64,000 nt of DNA from an uncultured Lachnospiraceae bacterium (GCA_910579505.1 CAJTTZ010000003.1:62001-126000), one strand, 5' to 3'. Numbered from the stretch's first letter, positions 55,589-64,000 are shown. Notes: generated by a model not told the origin, from the sequence alone. Translations and numbers: made by a program.

Positions 55589-58300
55589 TTATTGGGCGGG
55601 CGGCTGTTCCGGCTGGGGCGGCGCCGGCTGCTGTGCCGCGGCTGCGGCTTCTGCCGCCGCCTGTGCCGCTTCGAAATTCCTCTGATTGATCTCAGCCCGC
55701 TGCGCTTCGATCAGTCCCTCGTAACCGGGCGTTGCGAAAAACGCTTCGTCGTGAGGGCACATATTGCTTGTAGGCGCGGGGACAGGCACTTGGCTGACGG
55801 AGCCGTCCTCGTTCACCACTTCTGTTGTCCCGGTAGAGGAACCGCTCTGCAGGGAGACGTCCTCAACCGGCGTCAGTTCAACGACGCCTTCCACCTTGAA
55901 GGGACAGAACTCGCGCGCCGGCAGCATGCTGTACTGGCACACCTGGCCCGCGTAGTGTACGTCACAGGTATCGGTGGGAATGGTATTTTCCGCAAAATAT
56001 TCCGTGCGCAGTGTTCCGTCGCAAAGCCCTGCAATGGGCAGTTTCCCGGAACGGGAGCAGACGGTTGCCGTCACGATGCCGGAGGGAACGCTGAAGGATT
56101 CGCTGGGAAGGTCCTCATGGATCTGCGACATCACGGCGCGCCACAGCTTTTTCGCCAGATTCTTCTCGTCGCCGGACAGTTTTACGTTATTGTCAAAGCC
56201 GGCCCAGGTCGTAGCGGTGTAGTAGGGGGTGTACCCTGAAAACCAAACGTCGTTGTAATCGGAGGTCGTGCCTGTCTTTCCGGCGATAGCCATATTGCCG
56301 AAGTTGACCGAGCCGCCCGTACCGCTTGTGACTACGTCAACCATGGCGTCCGTCAGAAGGAATGCGGTGGTCTCCTTGATGACCTGCTTGGAATTGGGCA
56401 GGGTGTTGTCCAGTATAATATTTCCGTCGTGGTCCAAAACCTTCGTGTAAAGCTTGGGCTTGATGTAAGTGCCGCCGTTTGCGATGCAGGCGTAGGCAGC
56501 GTTAAGTTCTTCGTTGGTGACGCCGTGGGTAAGACCGCCGAGGGCGGTAGTCTGCTGGATGTCCGAGAATATTTCGCCGTTTATTTCCTCGCGATCCACA
56601 ATGGTGGTGAAGCCGAAATTTCTCAGATAATCGAAACCGAGCTGCGGCGTAATCTGTGTCAGCGTCTTCACAGCCACGATATTCATGGAGTCGCGGATGC
56701 CGTCCCGCAGGGAGGAGAGCCCGCGGTATGTCTCGCCGTACCAGTTTGCAACCGGGCGTCCGTTGGCGTAATTGAAGGGCGCGTCGTTCATAACCGTAGC
56801 GAGGGTAAGCCCCGCGCTGTCTAAGGCGGGCGCATAAGTGGAGACTACCTTAAAGGTGGAGCCCGGCTGTCTTGCCGTATCGGTGGCGCGGTTTAAGGTA
56901 CGGCTGGCGGTTTTGGCGCCCCTGCCGCCTACCATTGCCACGATGCAGCCTGTGCTCTGGTCCTCAACCACGAGAGAAACCTGAGGCTGCGGAGTCAGAT
57001 TGATATTTTCGCCAAAGACTTCGTCGCCGGAGCGCATCACGTCGGCCTTGTATGCCTCGATATCCTGATAAGCCTCCTCCTGTGAGGAGTAAATCAGATT
57101 GTAGCTGGAGGAACGGTTTTCCTTCCAGTAGCTGCGGAACATTTCCGTGCTGACATTTTCCCTGTCCCCGTTTGCGCGGTCGATGGTCAGTTCATAGTTC
57201 AGATACCATTTTGTGTTTGCGGGGAAATTGTTCTCGTCCGCAAAAGCGTTGTCACAGATCGCCTGTATTTTGGGGTCCTGCGTGGAATATATTTTCAGAC
57301 CGCCGCTGTAGAGCAGGGTGTAGGCCTGTGTTTCGTTGTAACCGGCAGCGATCAGGTCTTCCATGACGTCGTCCGTCAGCGCATCCACAAAATATGTACT
57401 GACTGCGTTGTCCTCATTTTTGGCGTCGGCTACCTGAATGCGGGAGTATACGTCGTCGGCAAGCGCTTCCTCGCGCTCCTTTGCTGTGATATAGCCCTGC
57501 TCCATCATCTCTTTCAGAACCTTTTCCCGGCGTTTGGCATTATCCTCCGGGTGTGTGATGGGGTTATAGCGGGACGGGTTCTGGGTAATGCCCGCGATCA
57601 CCGCGCACTCGGACAGGGTAAGTTCGTTGACGTGCTTACCGAAATACCGTCTGGAAGCAGCCTCCACGCCAAGCGTATTGGATCCCAGATTGATGGAATT
57701 CATGTAGTTGATCAGGATGGACTCCTTATCCATGACTTTTTCCAGTTCCAGAGCCAGATACTGCTCCTGAAACTTTCTCTTGAATTTGTCCGCCCAGGAA
57801 TCCTCGCTCGTCCAGTCTGTAAAGACATTGTTTTTAAGGAGCTGCTGGGTGATGGTGCTGGCTCCCTCGGAGAAGTGGCGGTTCTGGATGCCGATCATGC
57901 CCGCGCGGATGATGCCCTTGATATCAATGCCGTTATGGTCATAAAAACGGGCGTCCTCGATGGCGACAAACGCGTCCTTCAGGTCCTGGGGAACCATGTC
58001 GATGGAAACCGGGATTCTGTTGGCGTCGGTGGAAACCAGCTTCTTGATCTGGGTGCCTTCTATATTATATACGAATGTGGAAAACCCGGAGGGCGTGACG
58101 TCAATGTTGCTGATATCCGGCGCTGTTGCCAGAATGCCCTTAAAAGCGCCGATGCCTGCGCTCACGCCGACAATGGCCGCACCGATCATGCCGATCAGAA
58201 ATACCTGCACAAAGGTAAAGGCAACCTTTCTGCTCCATTTTTTACCTGTAGAGTGAAGCGCCTGCTGCTTTTTGCGGACGCCTTTTTTACCGTAGTTCAT
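55589..58300 (-). CDS. Class A penicillin-binding protein (PBP1A-type)
   Basis: A 903-residue bifunctional cell-wall synthase. A basic cytoplasmic N-terminus is followed by one TM helix (about residues 27-50). The glycosyltransferase-51 domain has AIEDARFYDHNGIDIKGIIR and GASTITQQLLKNNVF. The transpeptidase domain has the active Ser481 in GSTFK, SMN in the second motif and KTGTT in the third. The C-terminal part includes a PASTA-less tail with several Cys (VCSRSGKLPIAGLCDG), and the last 30 residues are rich in Ala, Gln and Pro. It polymerises and cross-links peptidoglycan. It stands alone on the minus strand with a GGAGG site. Confidence 0.93.
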   Translation of the reverse strand: MNYGKKGVRKKQQALHSTGKKWSRKVAFTFVQVFLIGMIGAAIVGVSAGIGAFKGILATAPDISNIDVTPSGFSTFVYNIEGTQIKKLVSTDANRIPVSIDMVPQDLKDAFVAIEDARFYDHNGIDIKGIIRAGMIGIQNRHFSEGASTITQQLLKNNVFTDWTSEDSWADKFKRKFQEQYLALELEKVMDKESILINYMNSINLGSNTLGVEAASRRYFGKHVNELTLSECAVIAGITQNPSRYNPITHPEDNAKRREKVLKEMMEQGYITAKEREEALADDVYSRIQVADAKNEDNAVSTYFVDALTDDVMEDLIAAGYNETQAYTLLYSGGLKIYSTQDPKIQAICDNAFADENNFPANTKWYLNYELTIDRANGDRENVSTEMFRSYWKENRSSSYNLIYSSQEEAYQDIEAYKADVMRSGDEVFGENINLTPQPQVSLVVEDQSTGCIVAMVGGRGAKTASRTLNRATDTARQPGSTFKVVSTYAPALDSAGLTLATVMNDAPFNYANGRPVANWYGETYRGLSSLRDGIRDSMNIVAVKTLTQITPQLGFDYLRNFGFTTIVDREEINGEIFSDIQQTTALGGLTHGVTNEELNAAYACIANGGTYIKPKLYTKVLDHDGNIILDNTLPNSKQVIKETTAFLLTDAMVDVVTSGTGGSVNFGNMAIAGKTGTTSDYNDVWFSGYTPYYTATTWAGFDNNVKLSGDEKNLAKKLWRAVMSQIHEDLPSESFSVPSGIVTATVCSRSGKLPIAGLCDGTLRTEYFAENTIPTDTCDVHYAGQVCQYSMLPAREFCPFKVEGVVELTPVEDVSLQSGSSTGTTEVVNEDGSVSQVPVPAPTSNMCPHDEAFFATPGYEGLIEAQRAEINQRNFEAAQAAAEAAAAAQQPAPPQPEQPPAQ

Positions 58301-58458
58301 AGGATACTGCCTCCTCGACTCTCTATCATAGTCTCAAATGCCTATATAGTCAATTTTTTTACACTGCCGCATTTTTCTATAAAATAGAAAGGGTATAATC
58401 TGTGACGATTATAGCAAAATTCCTCTGGTAAATAAAGGTTTTTATGCTTTCTTAAGAA

Positions 58459-58487
58459 TTGTTTACGATTCTGTGCACATTTATACT
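58459..58487 (+). promoter_or_regulatory. Promoter of the YigZ-family gene
   Basis: TTGTTT (58459-58464), 17 bases, TATACT (58482-58487), giving a short leader before the ATG at 58523. Confidence 0.5.
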
Positions 58488-58522
58488 TGCACGGCGGGAA
58501 GAAATGTGCAACGATATTATAC

Positions 58523-59185
58523 ATGGATAAGTATGCGCCGTATAAAATAATTGAATATGGGGGCGAGGGGGAGATCGTGGAAAAGAAATCCCGTTTTATC
58601 GCCCATGTGCAGGCCACTCACACGGAGGAGGCGGCGGTTTCCTTTATCGAGGCCGAGAAAAAGCGCTATTGGGACGCCAGGCATCACTGCTACGCCTATA
58701 TCATAGGGGAGCGGGGGGAGACCGTGCGGTATTCGGACGACGGGGAACCCTCCGGCACGGCGGGCAGACCCATTCTGGAGGTGCTCACAGGATCGGGCAT
58801 CCGTGGCCTGACGCTGGTTGTGACCCGGTATTTCGGCGGCACGCTTCTTGGTACCGGCGGGCTTGTGCGCGCCTACACACAGGCGGCGCAGGTGGGGCTT
58901 GCGGACAGCCGTGTGGCGGTGATGAGGTACGGGTATACTCTTACGGTGGAGACTGATTATAACGGGATCGGTAAGATACAGTATCTCTTGGGGCAGAGGG
59001 GGATTCCCATCGAGGAGTCCGTCTATACGGAACAGGTGTCCATCGGGTTCCATGTGCCCTGTGAGGAGAAAGACAAACTGATAAAGGACATTACGGAGGC
59101 TACCGCCGGCACAGCGCGGGTGGGCGTCTCAGATCCTTTTTTCTATAAAAGTGCGGAGGACGTTTCCCAAAGCGGGTCCGGCTGA
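58523..59185 (+). CDS. YigZ/IMPACT-family protein
   Basis: A 220-residue protein with the UPF0029/IMPACT N-terminal domain: KKSRFIAHVQ, ARHHCYAYIIGERGETVRYS, then DDGEPSGTAGRPILEVL and VTRYFGGTLLGTGGLVRAYT. A C-terminal ferredoxin-like DUF1949 domain follows. Homologues are widespread and their molecular role is not settled; IMPACT in eukaryotes affects translation control. The ATG at 58523 is chosen; a TTG 36 bases earlier lies inside the -10, so it cannot be translated from this promoter. The ribosome site is weak. Confidence 0.85.
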   Translation: MDKYAPYKIIEYGGEGEIVEKKSRFIAHVQATHTEEAAVSFIEAEKKRYWDARHHCYAYIIGERGETVRYSDDGEPSGTAGRPILEVLTGSGIRGLTLVVTRYFGGTLLGTGGLVRAYTQAAQVGLADSRVAVMRYGYTLTVETDYNGIGKIQYLLGQRGIPIEESVYTEQVSIGFHVPCEEKDKLIKDITEATAGTARVGVSDPFFYKSAEDVSQSGSG

Positions 59186-59235
59186 CAAAAGCCCGGCCGC
59201 CGGGATGCGTTTTTTCGGCGGAAAGGCGGCAGACT

Positions 59236-60645
59236 ATGGGTGAGAACAGGGAAACGGAAAAAAGGGCGGAAGAGCCGGGGACAAAGGTTTATAACGACTA
59301 TGCCGATTTTGGTGTGGAGGAGATCCGGGAGCTTCTCAGGAAAGGGCAGTACACCAGTCTCAGGAAAATTATCGAAGAGTTGAATGATGCGGATATCGCG
59401 GACTATATGGAGGAGATGGAGGAGGAAGAGGTTATTAAGATATTCCGTTTTCTCCCTAAGGATACGGCGGCCGACGTCTTTTCCTATCTGGAGATTGACA
59501 GGCAGCAGTCCATTATCACATCCCTCTCGGATAAGGATGCGGCCCGCATCATAGATAACATGATGTCCGACGACGCGAAGGAACTGATGGAGGAGATGCC
59601 CGCCAATGTGGTGAAACGGCTGATCGCCAACACAAGCCCGGACACGAGAAAGGCGATCAACCATCTGATGCGTTACCCGGAGGACTCCGCGGGCAGCATT
59701 ATGACGGTGGAGTATGTGGATTTGAAGGAGCACTACACGGTGGCGCAGGCCATCGACCGGATCCGCAAGGTAGGGCTTGACAGCGAGACCATCAATATCT
59801 GCTATGTGCTCGATTATAAGCGGACGCTTGTGGGGACTGTGGCACTGCGCTATCTGCTCTTAAGCGACCCGGATGACGTGATCGGTGAAATGATGCACAG
59901 AAACGTGGTGTCCCTCCATACGCTGATGGACCAGGAGGAGGTTGCCAGGCAGTTCAAAAAGTATGAGTTTACCGCCATGCCTGTGGTGGATAACGAGGAC
60001 AGGCTGGTCGGCATTATCACCATGGACGACGTGGTGGACATCCTGGAGGAGGAGACCACGGAAGATATCGAAAAGATGGCGGCTGTGATGCCTTCCGATA
60101 AGCCCTATCTGCGGATGACGGTGTTTGACGCCTACAAAAAAAGGATTCCGTGGCTCCTTCTCTTGATGATCTCGGCTACCTTTACGGGGAAGATTATCAC
60201 CTCTTTTGAGAACGAACTGAAACGGTATGTGGTGCTCACGGCTTTTATCCCCATGCTGATGGATACCGGCGGCAATGCGGGCGGACAGGCCTCCGCCATC
60301 ATCATCCGCGGTATTTCGCTGGAGGAGATCGAGTTTAGCGACTGGCTTAAGGTGATCTGGAAGGAGATCCGCACGGCGGTGCTGTGCGGTCTGACGCTGT
60401 CAGTCTGCAATTTTGCGAGGTTGATGATTTTTGACCATGTGAGTGTGCAGGTGGCGTTCGTGGTGTGCATTACCCTGCTGATGGCGGTGATCGTGGCGAA
60501 GATGGTCGGCTCCACGCTGCCCATGCTGGCAAAGAAAATCGGGCTTGACCCGGCAGTGATGGCAAGCCCGTTTATCACGACGATTGTGGACGCGATCTCC
60601 CTGCTTATTTATTTCCGCGTGGCGGAGGTTGTGCTGGGGATCTGA
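59236..60645 (+). CDS. mgtE: Magnesium transporter MgtE
   Basis: A 469-residue channel with the usual three parts. An N-terminal superhelical domain (EELNDADIADYMEEMEEEEV, MMSDDAKELMEEMPANVVKR) precedes two CBS domains (YPEDSAGSIMTVEYVDLKEH; FTAMPVVDNEDRLVGIITMD, then DVVDIL). Five membrane helices begin KRIPWLLLLMISATFTGKII, with the selectivity signature MDTGGNAGGQASAIIIRGIS. The N and CBS domains close the channel when Mg2+ is high. Its GGAAAGGCGG site follows YigZ by 50 bases, so co-transcription is likely. Confidence 0.95.
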   Translation: MGENRETEKRAEEPGTKVYNDYADFGVEEIRELLRKGQYTSLRKIIEELNDADIADYMEEMEEEEVIKIFRFLPKDTAADVFSYLEIDRQQSIITSLSDKDAARIIDNMMSDDAKELMEEMPANVVKRLIANTSPDTRKAINHLMRYPEDSAGSIMTVEYVDLKEHYTVAQAIDRIRKVGLDSETINICYVLDYKRTLVGTVALRYLLLSDPDDVIGEMMHRNVVSLHTLMDQEEVARQFKKYEFTAMPVVDNEDRLVGIITMDDVVDILEEETTEDIEKMAAVMPSDKPYLRMTVFDAYKKRIPWLLLLMISATFTGKIITSFENELKRYVVLTAFIPMLMDTGGNAGGQASAIIIRGISLEEIEFSDWLKVIWKEIRTAVLCGLTLSVCNFARLMIFDHVSVQVAFVVCITLLMAVIVAKMVGSTLPMLAKKIGLDPAVMASPFITTIVDAISLLIYFRVAEVVLGI

Positions 60646-60653
60646 CGATCAAA

Positions 60654-60766
60654 GGAAAAAACAAGCGACTGCAAAGCAGGCAATTGTTTTTTCCGAGACG
60701 TCAACGAGCAAATGTCCGACGAAGGCGGACGGAAAGCGCGTAGCGCGGATTTGCGAGTCTGCTTAC
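60654..60766. repeat. Multi-hairpin intergenic element (member D)
   Basis: GGAAAAAACAA (60654-60664) pairs exactly with TTGTTTTTTCC (60684-60694) around CTGC-aaa-GCAG (60669-60679); read on the plus strand it can also end the mgtE transcript. A second unit has GCAAAT/ATTTGC (60708-60713, 60749-60754) enclosing GTCCG/CGGAC and CGCG-tag-CGCG. It ends with GAGTCTGCTTAC (60755-60766), the 12-mer of member F, and runs into the typA stop codon. Confidence 0.65.
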
Positions 60767-62604
60767 TTCCGTGCCGCCGCCGAAATAGCCGCCCGCTTCC
60801 TAAGTGTCGGGTCCAGAATCTTCTTCCTGATTCTGAGGCTTTCCGGCGTCACTTCCAGCAGCTCGTCCGTGTCGATAAATTCAAGCGCCTGCTCCAGACT
60901 TAAAACCTTGGGCGGCGTGAGGCGCAGCGCCTCGTCAGCGGAGGAGGAGCGGGTGTTGGTGAGCTGCTTTTTCTTGCAGACATTTAATTCGATATCCTCT
61001 CCGCGTCCGTTCTGCCCGACGACCATGCCGGAATAGACCTTCTCGCCAGGGCCGATAAAGAGGGTGCCGCGCTCCTGCGCGTTGTAAAGCCCGTAGGTGA
61101 TCGCTTCACCCGCCTCAAAGGCGATGAGGGAACCCTGCTTGCGGTACTGGATATCTCCCTTGTAAGGGCCATAGCCGTCAAAGATGGTGTTCATGATGCC
61201 GTTGCCCTTGGTGTCGGTCATAAATTCGCCGCGGTAGCCGATCAGGCCCCTTGAGGGGATGGAAAACTCGAGCCGGGTGTAACCGCCGGACGCCATGCCC
61301 ATATTTTTCAGCTCACCTTTTCGCTGGCTCAGTTTTTCTATGACGGTCCCGGAAAACTCTTCCGGCACATCCACATAACACAATTCCATAGGCTCAGTCT
61401 TCTTGCCGTTCTCATCGGTCCTGTAGAGCACTTCCGCTTTGCTTACGGCAAACTCATAGCCTTCCCTTCTCATATTCTCGATCAGCACGGAGAGGTGCAG
61501 CTCGCCGCGCCCTGAAACCTTGAATGCCTCCGTGGTTTCGGTCTCTTCCACCCGCAGGGACACATCCGTATTTAACTCCCGGAAAAGCCTGTCGCGCAGA
61601 TGGCGGCTGGTGACGTATTTGCCCTCTTTGCCGGCGAGGGGGGAGTCATTGACGCAAAAATGCATGGCAATCGTCGGCTCCGAAATCTTCTGGAAGGGAA
61701 TCGGCTTGGGATCGTCGGGGGAGCAGAGGGTGTCACCGATATGGATATCCGCAATGCCGGAGATCGCCACGATGGAGCCGACATGCGCCTCCTTTACCTC
61801 CACTTTGTCCAGACCGTCGTACTCGTAAAGCTTGCTGATCTTTACCTTTTTCAGCTTGTCGGGGTCGTGGTGGTTCACAATGACCACTTCCTGATTCACT
61901 TTCACGGAGCCGTTATCCACCTTACCGACGCCGATACGTCCCACGTACTCGTTATAGTCGATGGTGCTCACGAGAAGCTGTGTGCCCGCGTCGGGATCGC
62001 CCTGAGGCGCGGGAATGTGCTCGACGATGGTGTCAAAGAGCGGGGTCATATCCTTTCCCTTGACCGTAAGCTGCGTGGTGGCCGTGCCGGTCTTTGCGGA
62101 AGCGTAGACGAAGGGGCAGTCGAGCTGCTCGTCGTTGGCGTCCAGATCCATGAAAAGTTCCAGCACTTCATCCACCACTTGAATCGGTCTTGCCTCGGGG
62201 CGGTCGCATTTATTGATGCAGACGATCACGGAAAGATCCAGTTCCAGCGCCTTTTTCAGCACGAATTTTGTCTGGGGCATAGGTCCCTCAAAAGCGTCCA
62301 CCACAAGGATCACGCCGTCCACCATTTTAAGCACCCTCTCCACTTCGCCGCCGAAGTCCGCGTGACCTGGGGTGTCGATGATGTTGATCTTGATCCCTTT
62401 ATAGGTGACGGCCGTGTTTTTGGAAAGAATCGTGATGCCGCGCTCCTTCTCAATGTCGTTTGAGTCCATGACGCGCTCCGCCACTTCCTGATTTTCCCGG
62501 AATACGCCGCTTTGCTTTAGAAGCTCGTCCACCAGCGTGGTCTTACCGTGGTCAACGTGGGCGATTATCGCTATATTTCTCACATCTTCTCTTGTCTGTA
62601 TCAT
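60763..62604 (-). CDS. typA: Ribosome-associated GTPase TypA/BipA
   Basis: A 613-residue translational GTPase. G1 is IIAHVDHGKTTLVDELLKQS, G2 contains RGITILSKNTAV, G3 DTPGHADFGGEV and G4 NKCDRPEARP. EF-G-like domains II, III and V and the TypA-specific C-terminal domain (MGMASGGYTRLEFSIPSRGL and RGEDIELNVCKKKQLTNTRS) follow. It assists ribosome assembly and stress adaptation. Length is normal. The promoter lies just upstream at 62649-62677. Confidence 0.95.
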   Translation of the reverse strand: MIQTREDVRNIAIIAHVDHGKTTLVDELLKQSGVFRENQEVAERVMDSNDIEKERGITILSKNTAVTYKGIKINIIDTPGHADFGGEVERVLKMVDGVILVVDAFEGPMPQTKFVLKKALELDLSVIVCINKCDRPEARPIQVVDEVLELFMDLDANDEQLDCPFVYASAKTGTATTQLTVKGKDMTPLFDTIVEHIPAPQGDPDAGTQLLVSTIDYNEYVGRIGVGKVDNGSVKVNQEVVIVNHHDPDKLKKVKISKLYEYDGLDKVEVKEAHVGSIVAISGIADIHIGDTLCSPDDPKPIPFQKISEPTIAMHFCVNDSPLAGKEGKYVTSRHLRDRLFRELNTDVSLRVEETETTEAFKVSGRGELHLSVLIENMRREGYEFAVSKAEVLYRTDENGKKTEPMELCYVDVPEEFSGTVIEKLSQRKGELKNMGMASGGYTRLEFSIPSRGLIGYRGEFMTDTKGNGIMNTIFDGYGPYKGDIQYRKQGSLIAFEAGEAITYGLYNAQERGTLFIGPGEKVYSGMVVGQNGRGEDIELNVCKKKQLTNTRSSSADEALRLTPPKVLSLEQALEFIDTDELLEVTPESLRIRKKILDPTLRKRAAISAAARK

Positions 62605-62648
62605 AATTAACTACCCTTTCACTAAAATAGACTTTTGAGCCAACGACG

Positions 62649-62677
62649 ATTATAGCACTTGCCCGGGTTTCTTGCAA
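62649..62677 (-). promoter_or_regulatory. typA promoter
   Basis: Minus strand TTGCAA (62677-62672), 17 bases, TATAAT (62654-62649). Confidence 0.75.
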
Positions 62678-62795
62678 GTCGCGCGACCCCTTACAGTTCT
62701 ATTTTCCCGCCATATCTTATATATTGATAATACAATAACAGTTCAGGGTCAGTTTTTAAATGGCATTGAAATACTTGAGCAGAATGGAGGAAAAC

Positions 62796-63428
62796 ATGAC
62801 GGATAAGGTAATTGAAAACAACCAGGTGGCGGTTATGGGGGAGATTGTAAGTGATTTTTCTTTCAGCCACGAGATTTTCGGAGAGGGCTTTTATATGGTA
62901 GACATCAGCGTAGATCGACTCAGCGAGTCAACTGATATCATACCAGTGATGGTGTCTGAGAGGCTCATCGACGTAAATGAGGATTACAAGGGACTGAAGA
63001 TATGCATCACAGGACAGTTCCGCTCTTATAACAGACATGAGGAGAGAAAGAACAGGCTGGTTTTGTCAGTGTTTGCCCGTGAGATTGAGTTTGTGGACGA
63101 TATCGGGGAAGGGGCGAAGACAAACCAGATTTTTTTGGACGGTTATATCTGCAAAGCGCCGGTTTATCGGAAGACACCGCTGGGAAGGGAGATCGCCGAC
63201 CTGCTTCTGGCGGTAAACAGGCCTTACGGGAAGTCGGATTACATACCGTGCATCTGCTGGGGGCGCAACGCCAGATTTGCCAGCAGTTTTGAAGTGGGGA
63301 GCCGGTGTGCCATCTGGGGCAGGATTCAGAGCCGTGAATATATGAAAAAATTGTCGGAGGAACAGCTGGAACGAAGGATCGCCTACGAGGTTTCCGTGAG
63401 CAAGCTGGAGCTGGTGGAAGAGGAGTGA
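62796..63428 (+). CDS. Single-stranded DNA-binding-like protein with two OB folds
   Basis: A 210-residue protein. The first half (NQVAVMGEIVSDFSFSHEIF, IDVNEDYKGLKICITGQFRS, then YNRHEERKNRLVLSVFAREI) and the second half (NQIFLDGYICKAPVYRKTPL, then GREIADLLLAVNRPYGKSDY, CICWGRNARFASSFEVGSRC) each look like an OB-fold of the SSB/PriB type. It lacks the acidic DDxPF tail of true SSB, so it is probably a paralogue with a special role. An ATG 36 bases earlier is in frame, but GGAGGAAAAC places the start at 62796. Confidence 0.75.
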   Translation: MTDKVIENNQVAVMGEIVSDFSFSHEIFGEGFYMVDISVDRLSESTDIIPVMVSERLIDVNEDYKGLKICITGQFRSYNRHEERKNRLVLSVFAREIEFVDDIGEGAKTNQIFLDGYICKAPVYRKTPLGREIADLLLAVNRPYGKSDYIPCICWGRNARFASSFEVGSRCAIWGRIQSREYMKKLSEEQLERRIAYEVSVSKLELVEEE

Positions 63429-63482
63429 GACTTGCAGGCGCATGCTGCGGGCAGGAAGTAACGACTTGCATCCGCAGAAGGA

Positions 63483-63511
63483 TTGTGCTATTCTGAGCTT
63501 ATATATATTAT
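63483..63511 (+). promoter_or_regulatory. Promoter of the corrinoid adenosyltransferase gene
   Basis: TTGTGC (63483-63488), 17 bases, TATTAT (63506-63511), 30 bases before the ATG. Confidence 0.6.
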
Positions 63512-63540
63512 GTAACTTATGAGAGTACGGGGTGCTGGCT

Positions 63541-64000
63541 ATGGAAAAAGGCAGGATTCAGATATACAGTGGGGAAGGGCATGGAAAATCCCCGGCGGCG
63601 TTGGGAAGAGCGATTCAGGCAGCATGTGAAGGAGAGTATGTCGTCATCATACAGTTTCTGAAAGGACGGGGGCTGACAGAGTCGGAGTTTGTGAAACGCC
63701 TGGAGCCGGAGATCAAGATTTTCCGTTTTGAGAAGTCTGAGGAGGATTTTTCACAGCTTTCCGATAAGTGCAAGGAGGAGGAGAGCCGCAACATCAAAAA
63801 CGGCTTGAATTTTGCCAAAAAGATCCTGAATACAGGAGAATGCACCCTGCTGATACTGGATGAGGTCCTGGGACTGATAGACAACGGCATCATTACTGTG
63901 GAGGAGTTAAAGAATCTGCTTTCGGGAAAGCCGGAGGAGATGGATATCATTATGACGGGCATCACTTTAAACGACAGGGTCTGCACGCTGGCGGATCAGG
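63541..64000 (+). CDS. Cob(I)yrinic acid a,c-diamide adenosyltransferase-like protein (cut by window end)
   Basis: The first 153 residues of a CobO/BtuR/CobA-type adenosyltransferase. The nucleotide loop reads IYSGEGHGKSPAALGRAIQA, then VVIIQFLKGRG and ILDEVLGLIDNGIITVEEL, the family's Walker B-like region with the Asp-Glu pair. The usual loop is GxGKGKTTAA; here His and Ser-Pro replace Lys and Thr-Thr, as in a subset of clostridial proteins. It would attach adenosyl to cobalt of corrinoids, linking with the uroporphyrinogen-III genes at 11-18 kb, which also feed cobamides. The gene continues beyond the window. Confidence 0.8.
   Translation, partial: MEKGRIQIYSGEGHGKSPAALGRAIQAACEGEYVVIIQFLKGRGLTESEFVKRLEPEIKIFRFEKSEEDFSQLSDKCKEEESRNIKNGLNFAKKILNTGECTLLILDEVLGLIDNGIITVEELKNLLSGKPEEMDIIMTGITLNDRVCTLADQ

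Overview
The window looks like chromosome of a spore-forming anaerobe of the family Lachnospiraceae (Bacillota, Clostridia). This rests on gene content and style, not on a marker-gene tree. It carries a SigH-type sporulation sigma factor, rubrerythrin, type III pantothenate kinase, Mini-III RNase, several Firmicutes sugar ABC transporters with Ala/Glu-rich lipoprotein linkers, AGGAGG-type ribosome sites, and frequent TTG/GTG starts.

Layout. (1) 1-8.8 kb is accessory and partly decayed. It holds a phage/ICE-like switch (XRE repressor plus DUF3800 on the minus strand, Cro-like gene on the plus strand, three operator-like sites between). It also holds a frameshifted DUF2513 gene, a beheaded antitoxin, a VOC gene with an internal deletion, a DUF6442-XRE pair behind a consensus promoter, a run of small hypothetical genes and an epimerase fragment. 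(2) 8.9-18.6 kb is a coherent operon: a fused CoA-disulfide-reductase/rhodanese/sulfite-reductase-like/ferredoxin protein followed by hemA, precorrin-2 dehydrogenase, hemC, cobA-hemD, hemB, hemL and a small unknown protein. No gene past uroporphyrinogen III toward haem is present, so the pathway points to sirohaem for the fused reductase (and/or cobamides). (3) 18.8-21.9 kb: a chemoreceptor with an extracellular CZB-like domain and a TrpB2-type tryptophan synthase. (4) 22.1-31.8 kb: a ribose-type sugar ABC transporter, an orphan second binding protein, a histidine kinase and response regulator, a third binding protein, and a DUF5722 TIM-barrel protein. This looks like a sugar sensing and uptake unit. 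(5) 31.9-36.6 kb: an SPFH membrane protein with a ribbon-helix-helix partner, a PIG-L deacetylase, purC and rubrerythrin. (6) 36.9-39.9 kb: an ECF S component, coaX and coaBC, a pantothenate-to-CoA block. (7) 40-42.7 kb: MATE pump, ispF, sigH and tRNA-Thr. (8) 43-49.7 kb: an oligosaccharide ABC transporter, an AraC regulator with a 10-base homopolymer at its start, and a GH3 glycosidase. (9) 50-64 kb: housekeeping genes (cysE-cysS-mrnC-rlmB, SGNH hydrolase with tandem repeats, class A PBP, YigZ, mgtE, typA, an SSB-like protein) and the start of a corrinoid adenosyltransferase.

The most unusual non-coding signal is a set of multi-hairpin intergenic elements (about 21.95, 36.6, 49.8, 53.4, 55.55 and 60.7 kb). 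They are built from short stems with three-base loops, and two of them share the same stem order. All calls come from reading the sequence; no database search was run.
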